A stretch of DNA of 64,000 bases, from the NCBI RefSeq assembly GCF_003149045.1, contig NZ_QGDU01000012.1, positions 1 to 64,000 on the forward strand, written 5' to 3'. This stretch comes from Fibrobacter sp. UWR4. Its GTDB lineage: Bacteria; Fibrobacterota; Fibrobacteria; Fibrobacterales; Fibrobacteraceae. Made by a program: the position numbers and the translations under genes. This document shows, piece by piece, positions 33,439 through 42,900 of this stretch. Within the stretch, counting starts at the first letter, position 1, and each line of letters begins with the position of its first letter. The notes under the pieces are model-generated. The model ran no database searches and was not told the origin of the DNA. It saw only the letters and a program-made list of their open reading frames with translations.

Positions 33439-34383
33439 TCATTCATCCTTTAGACAACGAACAGACAAAGCCTCATTGCGTTTTTTCAGAGTAACGGATT
33501 CATCATCCTTCGTCAGGCAAAGGGCGAACATGTTGTAATTCGTTCCAGAAAGCGTTCCATAAGACCAAGATTCTACACCATAGCCGGAAGAAGACCAGAA
33601 GCAAGCAGACTCGCCTGGAGTAGATACAATCGCCATGCCATACTTCGCATCCTTGGTAACGTAACCAGATCCGACTGCTGAAAAACCAGATTCATTACTG
33701 CCACCATTCAACGTCCATCCAAGGGGAGACTTCAACGCCTTCCCTCCGATTTCGGATACGGCCACAGAATCTTCGGTATTCCCATTTACGAACGAGGAAT
33801 CAACAGAAGAAATCAATTTTTCAAATTCACCGTAACTAGGCAGGCGCCATCCTTCGGGGCAAGCGACCTTGGCATATTGCGCAAAATAATGCGTTCCATG
33901 TACAGGATAAAAATCCTGGTAGCCACGGTAGGAAACCACGCCTTCTCCGCGGTAATCCAAATTCTGTGCCATCCAAACCTTGTCACCAATCTTCACCGTT
34001 TTATAGACACTGCTATCGCGAGGATCAATCATGGTTCCATATTCAATTTCAGAATTCAGATAATCTTCAGCAGTAAATACAGGATTCTTAGCTTCGTCTT
34101 CACCATTTTCTGGACGTTTCTGACAGCTACCGGAAACCATAAGTTCCTGTTCATTTAACCACTTGCGATCGACACAAGTGTACTCCATCTTCTCACCTTT
34201 TACATATCCCACAGAGCATTCACGGGACGCGCTACACACAGGCAGTTCATCAAAGCTATTTGCAATCACGTCCTTGCCTTCGTTATCGTTGGGATCTGCA
34301 GACTTTTCATCGCCACAGCCAACAAGAGAAAATGCGGCAAGCAATGTAGCGGAAAGGACCAATAAAGAATCTTGTTTTTTCAT
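33439..34383 (-). CDS. FISUMP-domain lipoprotein
   Basis: The 314-residue product has a signal peptide with lipobox LVGC (Cys23), an Asp/Glu/Asn-rich linker, and a C-terminal FISUMP domain (Fibrobacter succinogenes major paralogous domain; about 120-312). Signature parts are YKTVKIGDKVWMAQNLDY, CPEGWRLPSYGEFEKLI, GFSAVGSGY, CFWSSSGYGVESW and the closing LSVRCLKD. Fibrobacter genomes carry dozens of these paralogues; they are thought to be surface-exposed, but their role is unknown. The family strongly marks the source organism. AGGAGG lies just upstream of the ATG. Confidence 0.95.
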   Translation of the reverse strand: MKKQDSLLVLSATLLAAFSLVGCGDEKSADPNDNEGKDVIANSFDELPVCSASRECSVGYVKGEKMEYTCVDRKWLNEQELMVSGSCQKRPENGEDEAKNPVFTAEDYLNSEIEYGTMIDPRDSSVYKTVKIGDKVWMAQNLDYRGEGVVSYRGYQDFYPVHGTHYFAQYAKVACPEGWRLPSYGEFEKLISSVDSSFVNGNTEDSVAVSEIGGKALKSPLGWTLNGGSNESGFSAVGSGYVTKDAKYGMAIVSTPGESACFWSSSGYGVESWSYGTLSGTNYNMFALCLTKDDESVTLKKRNEALSVRCLKDE

Positions 34384-34478
34384 AAAAACCTCCTAGCCTT
34401 ACAAGAACCAATCTATTAAAAATCATCAGCAGAAGGTTCTCCCGAATAACAAAAAGCGTTGTTAAAAAACAACAAAAA

Positions 34479-34504
34479 AACTCCCGACAATTCTGCCGAG
34501 AGTT
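34479..34504 (-). terminator. Probable terminator of the CE1 esterase gene
   Basis: An imperfect stem around AACTCTCGGC/TGTCGGGAGTT on the minus strand, followed by TTTTTTTGTTG. Confidence 0.7.
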
Positions 34505-34550
34505 TATAAAACGAGAGAGATTTTAATTAATCTAGAGCGTTGCGGTCATG

Positions 34551-35996
34551 TTAGAACTGGGTGAAGAATTCCCAAGTAGTCTGGGGAACCCAGGACTTAG
34601 TCTGACCCGGGTCCTTATGATCCCAGATATGGCCGCCGTTCTGAGTACACCACTTTACCGGGAAGCGTTCATCCACAGTCTTGTAGTCATAGCAGAGATG
34701 GGGGCCGGAACCCTTGTATTCTTCGGCCTGTTCGCCACTAGCATCCGTAAAGTTAGGGCCATTGTGCTTTAAGGCTGTATTACGGGCTGCACGACCAAGG
34801 TCCGGACGGCACAGGTCGTCCTGCAGGCCAAGCACACCCATCCAGGCAATGGACTTACCGGAATGAGGCGGAACATAGATGTTGATTTCAGCCGTTTCGT
34901 AAGCTGCTACACCACGAAGCACATGCTGATGGTCGCGGGAAAGGCCGTTGGTGAACATAGAGCCATAGCTGAAGCCGGCGGAGAACACGCGGGAAGAGTC
35001 AATGCAGAGATTGCTCTGGAGATCAGCCAAAAGTTCATCGAAGAGAATGTAGTCATCCTGGGCCCAGGGAGCCTGATTGCCGTTTCCTTCGGGAGCCACA
35101 AAGATGGTGGTCTTTTCCGTATCCAGAGGCTTCATGCCATAGTAGCCTTCCTGCTGAACGCCACCTGCCCAGCCACCCATGCAGTGCATACCGAACACAA
35201 GGCGGTAAGGCTTGTTGTTGTCATAGTTGTCGGGAATGTCGATTCTGATGGTTCGCTTACCCTTGCTCCACTGGAAATCATAGCTGCCAGACTTCACGCG
35301 GGGCCACGTCTTGCCGCAACCTCGGGTAGGTACGGGCGCATTACCCTTTGCCCAACCAAAGTCAAACTGTTCTTCAGCGCCGACAGCCCTCTGCAAGGTA
35401 AGTTCCACATTGGTGTCCAGATTGGCGAGTTTTACATTCAAAGTATCGAAACCTTCTGCAATAACCTGCAAATCGTCTCCAGCGCCATCCTTCTTCAAGC
35501 TCTTAACCGTCGGAACGCCATAATTTGCACCATAGGTACCGCGAGCGGAAAACTGTACATTCTGCATGGCAGAACCCATCTGGACCTTAGCAAAATAGGA
35601 ACCTTCAGCCTTCACATAACCGCGAAGATCCACTTCGCCAGAACCGTAGAAGGACTTAGTCACGACATTATTGCCAAGAGCGTCAAAAACCTGGACTTTC
35701 ACAGGGCCAGAACTACTCTGAGCAAAAGAAAGAACGCCGTCGTTCACCCCCACAAAACCAGGCAACGAAAGGGAACGGATCCCATCGACGCCACTACCCA
35801 TAGGCTTATCACGAAGAGTAAATGCCCCTACGCCATCTGTAGTCGTGGAAAGATTATTATTCAAAAGTTTAACGGAAGCCCCCTTAACCGCCTTACCCTT
35901 GGCATCGGAAACGGAGCCCGTCAAAATAAACGCATTGGCTGCAGTCGCAGAAAGAGCCAAGGCGAGACCCATTGAAGCAAAATCCAAACGCTTCAT
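34551..35996 (-). CDS. Secreted CE1-family carbohydrate esterase (feruloyl/acetyl-xylan esterase-like)
   Basis: The 481-residue product has a signal peptide (cleavage near ANAF, about 22), a carboxypeptidase-regulatory-like beta domain (about 24-75, LTGSVSDAKGKAVKGASVKL), a second beta domain that looks like a cell-surface or sorting-type module (about 90-180), and an alpha/beta-hydrolase domain (about 215-481). The nucleophile elbow is SAGFSYGSMF with Ser343 and the catalytic His is in GGHIWDH near the end. The oxyanion region LVFGMHCMGG and overall order match CE1 feruloyl or acetyl-xylan esterases that remove side groups from hemicellulose. AAGGAG lies 6 nt before ATG 35996. Secretion by type IX cannot be judged because the C-terminus is the catalytic domain. 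Confidence 0.88.
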   Translation of the reverse strand: MKRLDFASMGLALALSATAANAFILTGSVSDAKGKAVKGASVKLLNNNLSTTTDGVGAFTLRDKPMGSGVDGIRSLSLPGFVGVNDGVLSFAQSSSGPVKVQVFDALGNNVVTKSFYGSGEVDLRGYVKAEGSYFAKVQMGSAMQNVQFSARGTYGANYGVPTVKSLKKDGAGDDLQVIAEGFDTLNVKLANLDTNVELTLQRAVGAEEQFDFGWAKGNAPVPTRGCGKTWPRVKSGSYDFQWSKGKRTIRIDIPDNYDNNKPYRLVFGMHCMGGWAGGVQQEGYYGMKPLDTEKTTIFVAPEGNGNQAPWAQDDYILFDELLADLQSNLCIDSSRVFSAGFSYGSMFTNGLSRDHQHVLRGVAAYETAEINIYVPPHSGKSIAWMGVLGLQDDLCRPDLGRAARNTALKHNGPNFTDASGEQAEEYKGSGPHLCYDYKTVDERFPVKWCTQNGGHIWDHKDPGQTKSWVPQTTWEFFTQF

Positions 35997-36173
35997 CACA
36001 TACTCCTTTTTGAACACACCACTGTTCATTCTATAATTTATATCCAGGCGTGTTCTTTATCACAAGTCCCACTCACGATTCCATGGACAATATATCCAAA
36101 AGCCATTTTACCTTCCATCCATCATCCGCGACCTGATTTGCACCACATTCCGTTTTTCCACACAAAAACTTTC

Positions 36174-36181
36174 TATTTTAC
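36174..36181 (+). promoter_or_regulatory. Putative TAnnTTT -10 element of the MqnC-like gene
   Basis: TATTTTAC in TTTCTATTTTAC ends 6 nt before ATG 36188, the same spacing as for prfA and scpA, and no Shine-Dalgarno is present. Confidence 0.35.
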
Positions 36182-36187
36182 GTTAAA

Positions 36188-37243
36188 ATGAACGATTTAC
36201 TGCAAAAAGCAATTGATGGTGCAAATAGCGACCGTCCCGAATTCCGCCTCACCCCAGCCGAAGGTCTTAAACTTCTGACGGAAACTCCCTGGACCGAAGT
36301 AGTGGAAGCCGCCAACAAGGTACGCCATATCCGCCTTCCCGGCAACAAGGTAGGCTATACCGCTTTTCGCATCGTAAACTACACCAACGTCTGTGAAGTC
36401 ACCTGCAGTTTCTGCAGTTTCTGCCGTCCGGAAAAAAGCCCAGAAGCATATGTCCTGAGCCTAGACGAAATCCGCCAAAAAACAATCGAGGCAAAAGCCA
36501 GGGGCGCCGACCACATTTTCCTCCAGGGCGGCGTAAACAGGAACATCCCTCTTTCCTATTATACAGACGTCCTTCAGATGCTGACGCAGGAAATGAAAGT
36601 CCGTGTTCGAGGATTCTCCCCGGTAGAGCTGGTAAGAATTGCCGAAACCAATAAAATCAGCCTGGATGAACTGCTCGACATTTTGAAACAGGCCGGACTA
36701 AGCTCTGTCCCTGGCGCAGGTGCAGAAATTCTCAGCGACCGCATGCGTCAATTCCTGAGTCCCAAGAAACTTCCCGCCCAGCAGTGGTGCGACACTTTGG
36801 CCGCATGCCATAAGAAAGGACTTCCCGGAAGCGCCAACATCGTGTTCGGCAGTATGGAAACTCCGGAAGAAATCATCCAGCATCTTGAATTTGTTCGTAA
36901 AACCCAGGATATCGCCCACGGCTTCAATAGTTTCGTAGTCTGGACCTTCCAGCCTCAAACAGACAAGTTTCCCATCCGTCACGTCCGTGGGGATGAATAC
37001 CTGAAACTGTTGGCACTGTCCCGCCTCTATCTGGACAACATCCCCCACATTGAAGTTTCCCTGCTGGGAATGGGCCTATCCCTAGGGGAATTGGGGCTCC
37101 ACTCCGGTGCTGATGACATCAACAGTATCGTCATCGAGGAAAACGTTCTAACCAATCACGGTCTTACCTCCATCGAACAGGCGGAAAAATTCATTACGGA
37201 CGCTGGATTTACCCCCTACCGCCGTAGTCTAAATTTCGACTAG
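36188..37243 (+). CDS. mqnC: MqnC/CofH-family radical SAM enzyme (probable cyclic dehypoxanthine futalosine synthase)
   Basis: The 351-residue protein has the radical SAM motif CEVTCSFCSF (CxxxCxxC, about residues 71-78) after RIVNYTNV, and the family sequences HIFLQGGVNRNI, VRGFSPVEL, and SVPGAGAEILSDRMRQFLSP. The GAGAEIL block and length point to MqnC, the futalosine-pathway cyclase of menaquinone synthesis, over MqnE, though the CofH/MqnE/MqnC group is closely related. No other menaquinone gene is in the window, so the pathway context is missing. The gene stands between the divergent esterase and batD, which starts 41 nt later. Confidence 0.82.
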   Translation: MNDLLQKAIDGANSDRPEFRLTPAEGLKLLTETPWTEVVEAANKVRHIRLPGNKVGYTAFRIVNYTNVCEVTCSFCSFCRPEKSPEAYVLSLDEIRQKTIEAKARGADHIFLQGGVNRNIPLSYYTDVLQMLTQEMKVRVRGFSPVELVRIAETNKISLDELLDILKQAGLSSVPGAGAEILSDRMRQFLSPKKLPAQQWCDTLAACHKKGLPGSANIVFGSMETPEEIIQHLEFVRKTQDIAHGFNSFVVWTFQPQTDKFPIRHVRGDEYLKLLALSRLYLDNIPHIEVSLLGMGLSLGELGLHSGADDINSIVIEENVLTNHGLTSIEQAEKFITDAGFTPYRRSLNFD

Positions 37244-37284
37244 TCCCAAAAGTCTCGCGCCTGAAAATTTGGTATTTTTAGGCC

Positions 37285-39111
37285 ATGAAAAAATTGATGA
37301 CAGCTTGTATGGCTCTTGCAGCCATGACTTTTGCCCGTCCGTCCCTGCAATTTGACAGGGAACGTATTGAGATGGGCAATACATTTGGATTACAGCTTAT
37401 TTTTCCCATGCAGGACCTTCCTGAAAACAGGGAGGCTCCCCAGTTCGAAGCCCAGAATGGATTCTCCCTAGTAAAACTGGACAGTGCTGACCAAGTCATC
37501 CGCCAGCAGGTCGACCCCTTTGAAGACTTCTTCGGTGGTGGACGTAGCCGTGGTAGCTACAAGGCCCGTGTTTACACGTTCACCCTTAAGGCACCGAAAA
37601 AAACGGGACGAATCAATTCCGGCACCATTTTCATGAACATCAACGGACAGAAGGTGAATGTCACCGGGGAAATTCCCGTTAGCCTTCAGCGTTCCTATAA
37701 CGATGACGCGCTCGTGGTCTCCCTGAAGCCCAACAAGACTACCATCTACGAAGGGGAACAGATTTACCTGAGTCTGAATTTCCACACTTACGAACACTTC
37801 GCAGGAAATCTCCAGGCTACGGACATGAGCACCGGTAACGACTTTATCGTTCACCGCAATGAGTTGAGTTCCATTGAATGGAATGCCGTGGAAGGTTCCC
37901 CCCGCGAACGTCAGGCTAGCGCAAAGTTCGCATGGCTCAGCCCCACTAAGAGTGGCAATCTTCAAATTCCACCCTTCAAGTTCAAGTACACCAAGGTCGG
38001 CGAACCCAAGATTGTGGAAGAAAAAAAGCAGATGGGCGGCATGTCCTTCTCCAGCCGCACCGTCAAGCAGGAACCTGTAGATACAGAAACAGCTTCCCAG
38101 CCTATCAAGATTACCGTAAAGCCCTTGCCTACCGAAGGCAAGCCTGCAGACTTTAGCGGCATGGTAGGTAGCTACAGTTTCTCTGCCAATGTGGACAAGT
38201 CCAATCTGAAGGTTGGCGAAGCCCTGACCCTGACCATTACGATGAAGGGTGATGGAACTCCGGGCACCATTACGGACCCCAAGCTTCCGGACTTCAGCGA
38301 CTTCCGTGCGGTGCCTCCCGAAAACGACATTAACAAGAAGATTTCCGGACAGAAGGTCATTACGACCAAGACTACCAGAATCTTCCTCTATCCCAAGAAG
38401 AAGGGCGAATTCACCATTCCCGCCATTTCTTACAGCTGGTTTAACCCTACCAAGAAGAAATACGAAACAACAACCGAAGGTCCCTGGAACATTGAAGTCG
38501 AAAAGGGCGAAGCACCCGCCGCTGACGCAATCTTCCAGCCTCAAGTCGCCGCAAATCCTGCAGGCGGTCCTCCGACCGTACAGAAAAAGGAAATCGAAGC
38601 CCTGGGCTCCGACATCCGATTCATCCACTCCATCAAGGGCGCAGCAGACAGCAGCAAGGCGCCCTACAAGGAAATCTGGTACTGGATCGCATTCCTGGCA
38701 GCAATTCCCGCTTATTTCGCCGTAGTATTTACCGTACGCAGCAAGCGCAAACGTAATAGCGACACCGCACTCGTCCGCAAGAGCCACGCCAACAAGCAAC
38801 TCAAGCTGCGTTTCGCCAAGGCCAAGGAAGCACTCTCCAAGGGTGACGCCAAGGCGTTGTACGCCGCCCTGGAAAACGGTCTTGTAGATTACCTCAGCGA
38901 CCTTACCAACCAGGAATACAAGGGCATGACCCGCGACCAGATGAAGGCAGACTTGCAATCCAGAGGAGTCAAGGAAGAAACCATCGCATCAATTGACAGC
39001 TGGCTAGAAAAGTGCGCCTTTGCAAGATTTGCACCGGTCAACCCCTCCGCAAACGAACAGAAGCAGATGCTTGAAGATGTGGAAAAACTCTGCGAAGGTC
39101 TGAAGGTTTAA
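37285..39111 (+). CDS. batD: BatD-family protein
   Basis: The 608-residue protein matches BatD (oxygen tolerance family): signal peptide (about 1-17), beta-rich periplasmic repeats with LQFDRERIEMGNTFGLQLIF, VVSLKPNKTTIYEGEQIYLS, TKSGNLQIPPFKFKYT and KVGEALTLTITMKGDGTPGTI, a TM helix (about 462-485) and a cytoplasmic helical tail (about 500-600). BatD proteins work with the MoxR ATPase and BatA/BatB in FCB bacteria. Here only batD and batE are present. It is preceded by a TATTTTTA element 4 nt before the ATG with no good Shine-Dalgarno. Confidence 0.9.
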   Translation: MKKLMTACMALAAMTFARPSLQFDRERIEMGNTFGLQLIFPMQDLPENREAPQFEAQNGFSLVKLDSADQVIRQQVDPFEDFFGGGRSRGSYKARVYTFTLKAPKKTGRINSGTIFMNINGQKVNVTGEIPVSLQRSYNDDALVVSLKPNKTTIYEGEQIYLSLNFHTYEHFAGNLQATDMSTGNDFIVHRNELSSIEWNAVEGSPRERQASAKFAWLSPTKSGNLQIPPFKFKYTKVGEPKIVEEKKQMGGMSFSSRTVKQEPVDTETASQPIKITVKPLPTEGKPADFSGMVGSYSFSANVDKSNLKVGEALTLTITMKGDGTPGTITDPKLPDFSDFRAVPPENDINKKISGQKVITTKTTRIFLYPKKKGEFTIPAISYSWFNPTKKKYETTTEGPWNIEVEKGEAPAADAIFQPQVAANPAGGPPTVQKKEIEALGSDIRFIHSIKGAADSSKAPYKEIWYWIAFLAAIPAYFAVVFTVRSKRKRNSDTALVRKSHANKQLKLRFAKAKEALSKGDAKALYAALENGLVDYLSDLTNQEYKGMTRDQMKADLQSRGVKEETIASIDSWLEKCAFARFAPVNPSANEQKQMLEDVEKLCEGLKV

Positions 39112-39112
39112 T

Positions 39113-39883
39113 ATGAAAAAGATGATTTGCATGTTGATTACCGCAGTAGCCCTCATGGGTTCCGCAGCCTTTGCCGCAAACGAAAGCTGTCCGGGCATTT
39201 CTGCAGGCGAAAAAGCCTATCATAACAACGACTTCGAAAGAGCCATCGACGAATGGCGCACCTGTGCCGACAACGGTACGGAAGATCCCGACCTATTCTA
39301 TAACCTGGGCAATGCCTACTTCCGAAACGGCAAGTTAGGATTCGCAGTCTATTACTACAAATCCGCCTTAAGACTTCGTCCTAACGATCCCGACATTCTG
39401 CACAACCTGGGATTCGCCACAGCCATGACTAAGGACAAGGTGGAAGAAGACGAAGAAGAAAATCCCCTTCTCTCCGGACTCTTCAAGGCACACCACGCAC
39501 TGGCTCTCAAGACCCAGATGTTTATCCTGCTAGGACTCTTCTGGTGCTTCGTGATTTTCGCCATTGCAAGACGCCTTACCGCAAACGAAAAGACCCGAAA
39601 CATCCTAGTGGGATCATCCTTCATTCTAGTCTTTATTTTCTGTATCGTAGGGGCTAGCGCCGGCTACAAGATCTTTATTGCCGAAACGGAAACCATCGGT
39701 GTTGTCACCGCCGTTGACGCAGATGTTACCAGCGCTCCCGACCACAAGTCACAAACGCTGAACACCCTTTCCGAAGGCACTTCCTTCGAAGTTCTTTCCG
39801 AACAAGGCCAGTTCCTTGAAATCAGACTTGGAGAGCGTATTAAAGGTTTTGTCCACAAAAAGGACGTAGGGGTTATCCGCTAG
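39113..39883 (+). CDS. batE: BatE-like TPR and SH3 protein
   Basis: The 256-residue protein has a signal peptide (about 1-22), two or three TPR units (about 30-100, including DPDLFYNLGNAYFRNGKLGF), two TM helices (about 130-150 and 165-190), and a C-terminal SH3-like domain (about 195-256, VTSAPDHKSQTLNTLSEGTS). This arrangement is that of BatE. It starts one base after the batD stop, so the pair is translationally linked. BatA, BatB, BatC and MoxR genes are not adjacent. The terminator at 39930-39960 follows. Confidence 0.85.
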   Translation: MKKMICMLITAVALMGSAAFAANESCPGISAGEKAYHNNDFERAIDEWRTCADNGTEDPDLFYNLGNAYFRNGKLGFAVYYYKSALRLRPNDPDILHNLGFATAMTKDKVEEDEEENPLLSGLFKAHHALALKTQMFILLGLFWCFVIFAIARRLTANEKTRNILVGSSFILVFIFCIVGASAGYKIFIAETETIGVVTAVDADVTSAPDHKSQTLNTLSEGTSFEVLSEQGQFLEIRLGERIKGFVHKKDVGVIR

Positions 39884-39929
39884 TATTTTTTAGGAACACT
39901 TGCGAATACATCTACATCCATTCAAAAAG

Positions 39930-39960
39930 AAATAGCGAGGCATCCACCTCGCTATTTTTC
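39930..39960. terminator. Bidirectional terminator between batE and sprA
   Basis: AAATAGCGAGG/CCTCGCTATTT with a CATCCA loop; A/T runs on both sides serve the two convergent genes. Confidence 0.9.
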
Positions 39961-39979
39961 TTTTTCGCAAAAATCCGGA

Positions 39980-42900
39980 TTAGTTGAATCTCAGCATCAA
40001 TGCAATTTCGAATTGCAGGATCTGTCTCAGGTGAGGCGTTTCGTCGTCCAGCTTTTCGTGAATCTGACGATATTCAATGAAGGAACTCATGGACGCCATC
40101 TTGTTGAACTGGTAGCTCGCACTCGGTCTCAGGAACCATTCATGCGTTCTGGAGGGAACAGTGCGATCAACCAATTCCAGATCCGGCTTATAGACAGCGG
40201 TTTCAGTCTTCTTACCCGTCGTGGGAGAAACATAAGACCACTGCTTAAACACGCCATCAGTACCGCTGTCCTTATTCCACATATAATAACCTTCCACAGT
40301 ATTGTATTCCTTACGGATAGTCTTCTTGTAGTCATAACCAGCGGTAAACTTCAAGTCAATGCTATTCTTGAACTTGTAGAACCAACGCCAGATTTTCAGG
40401 ACCTTATCTATCTTCAGCGGGTAGGTAATGGTGATGTCATCGCCAATGTTGAAGGCAAAGTCATTATACAGGTTCGTGTGAATCCAGGGCGTTTCCCAGT
40501 AGTAATCCGTCGTATCCGTGGAGTTCACGTCTTCGCATTCCCGATTTGCAGGAGTCCAGTTCACACAGCCCGCAACTTCTTCCTTGGGACGACGATCCGT
40601 AGATTCAATCTTCATGCGGACACTATTTTCGATGCGCATGTTATTCTGCAGCAAGAAGGAAATACGAACCAGCGGGTTAAAGTTAATGGAATGGCTCCAG
40701 GAATCTTCTGCACTCTGGAACGGATGTACGGTTGTGGTCTTCGTATATTCGAAACGATGCGTAGTAGAAACACTACGGAATCCATTCAGGAAGGAAACTC
40801 TCTGGGAGAAATTGGGAACAGTGATGCCAATGCCAATTTTCGGCCATACGGTAGTCGTATCGATGTACATGGGATATTCTCGTGACTGAGAGAAATCTTC
40901 CTTCCACTGCAAGTCGCCAGAAAGACCGATATCCCAAATAGGCAGCGTAATGCCGCTGGACACCTGGAAGTTCCGGGATACAGAATGACGGAAGTTACCC
41001 TGATAGACAAGAGTATCCACATGATGGTTACGATACTGGGCGAAACCTCTGTAATCATCGCGATGATCCAGGCCCATATCACCAGAAACAATATTCCATA
41101 GACCACGATTACGATAACCGTTACCAAGGCCCAAGCCATACAAATAATACTGCAGCGGAGTCACACCCTGTTCTTCATAAAGCTGAGCCAAGGTGAAGTT
41201 TTCACCCACTGTATTTGTTCTTGCAGACCAGTTAAACTTCACTTCACGCCACTTGATGGCTTCAAGAGCCTTAGCCGCAGCGGATTCCTTGCCGAAGTTC
41301 TTCACCAAATCAAGAACCTTCAATGTGGGAGCGAATTCAAAGCGGTTTGTCTGAGAAATCGTCCAGAAATTCTTCTCAATACTGGTTTCATCCATAAAGT
41401 CATAATCGTTCGGAATAGACTTCTGCTGGTTCAAATCAGAGGAGAAGGAGGTTGTGAACGGGATGAAGGGAATCAGTCTGGGATTAAAGGTCAACTTGAA
41501 CTGCTGAGAACGAGAACGTTCGTTGCGAAGAATACCATAGGAACGACCATATTCACGACGGCCAACACTATCCACCTTATAGAAGGTGGTGCTATCATAC
41601 AGAATCTGGTAGGAATCCGGATTGTCCATATTGATAGTCATGGTATCGCCATTGGCGTTTACCCTGGGAATGGTGTCATAAGGAATGGCAACAATACTAT
41701 CAGCAGAGAAGTAAACCTTTCGGTCGGAATGATCGAAGTCAAAGACGTAGCCATTAGCAAAGAGGCCACCTTCTCCCTTGCTGAAGAAGTTTTCCTTGGT
41801 AAAGCCTTCACGGTCACCACCACCGTACATATCACGCTTTACATTGATGGCATAGTTTGCTGATAGGAAGGAAAGAATATTCCAACGCATGTTCAGCTTG
41901 TGGTTCAATTCTGCGGTGTAAGTCACCACACGGTCCACCTGCGGTTCCACAAAATCCGGATCGCGGCTCTGGTTCACATAACGAACATAGTTGAAGTCAA
42001 ACAGGGTCAAGTCCAAAGTCTGGGGCCAAGGTTCAAATTCAGTCTTGGAAAGTTCCTTAGCCCAGCCGTACTTGGCAAGATTGCTAAAGGGTCTGAACTT
42101 GAACATGCTGAAAGTACCCAGCTTATATTCCATCACTGTATGGTAAGAATAAGTAGAGTCTGCCGAAGTCGTAGAGCGGCCTTCTGATTCACGGTAGGAA
42201 TAACTGAAGGCAGGTCTTTCCAGGAACATCTGGGACAGGACTTCACCAAGTTTAGTTTCGCTGGCCTTGTAATCCTTACGGAAGCTAATGCCAAACGTCT
42301 TTTCACGAACATAAGACTGGTAGCCCTTAGATTCAGCGCTATCACGTAAAGCCTGTTCCTTCTTGTCGGAGGTCACTTCCAGTTCATTCTGGAACATGTC
42401 GCTAGTCATTTCACCGAAGCTGCTCTTATTCAGGAGCAGGTCATCAGTGGGCTTCATGTAGGGGCGCTTGGTAGTACTATGGTACCCAAGAGAAAGAGGA
42501 ATATGGAATCCGGCACTATCGTTCAGGAACTTATTCAAGTTCATGGTAAAGTCGCCAGCAATGTCCAACTGGGATGCGGCTTCAGAAATTTTCGGTTTGG
42601 GAGATCCGTTAGAAGTAGAAAGTGTTGCAAAAGCACCATCCTGGTAACGCACCGTTCCAGACAGAGAAATAAAGTCAGCGAAGTTCACCTGACCACCCAC
42701 ACGAGCAGCGTAGCCCCAATCCGTATCCATATCGGAAAGGCGCAGGTCATCCAGCCAGAAAGTACCTTCCAAATCTTCGGCAGAGGCAGAAGAGTCAGCA
42801 ATAATCACAAAGCGAATCCAGTCAATGCTAGAAACAGAAGGATTACCCACCAGGCGGATCTTTTCTTCACGATCGCCACCCAGGTTCTTTTCAACAGCGT

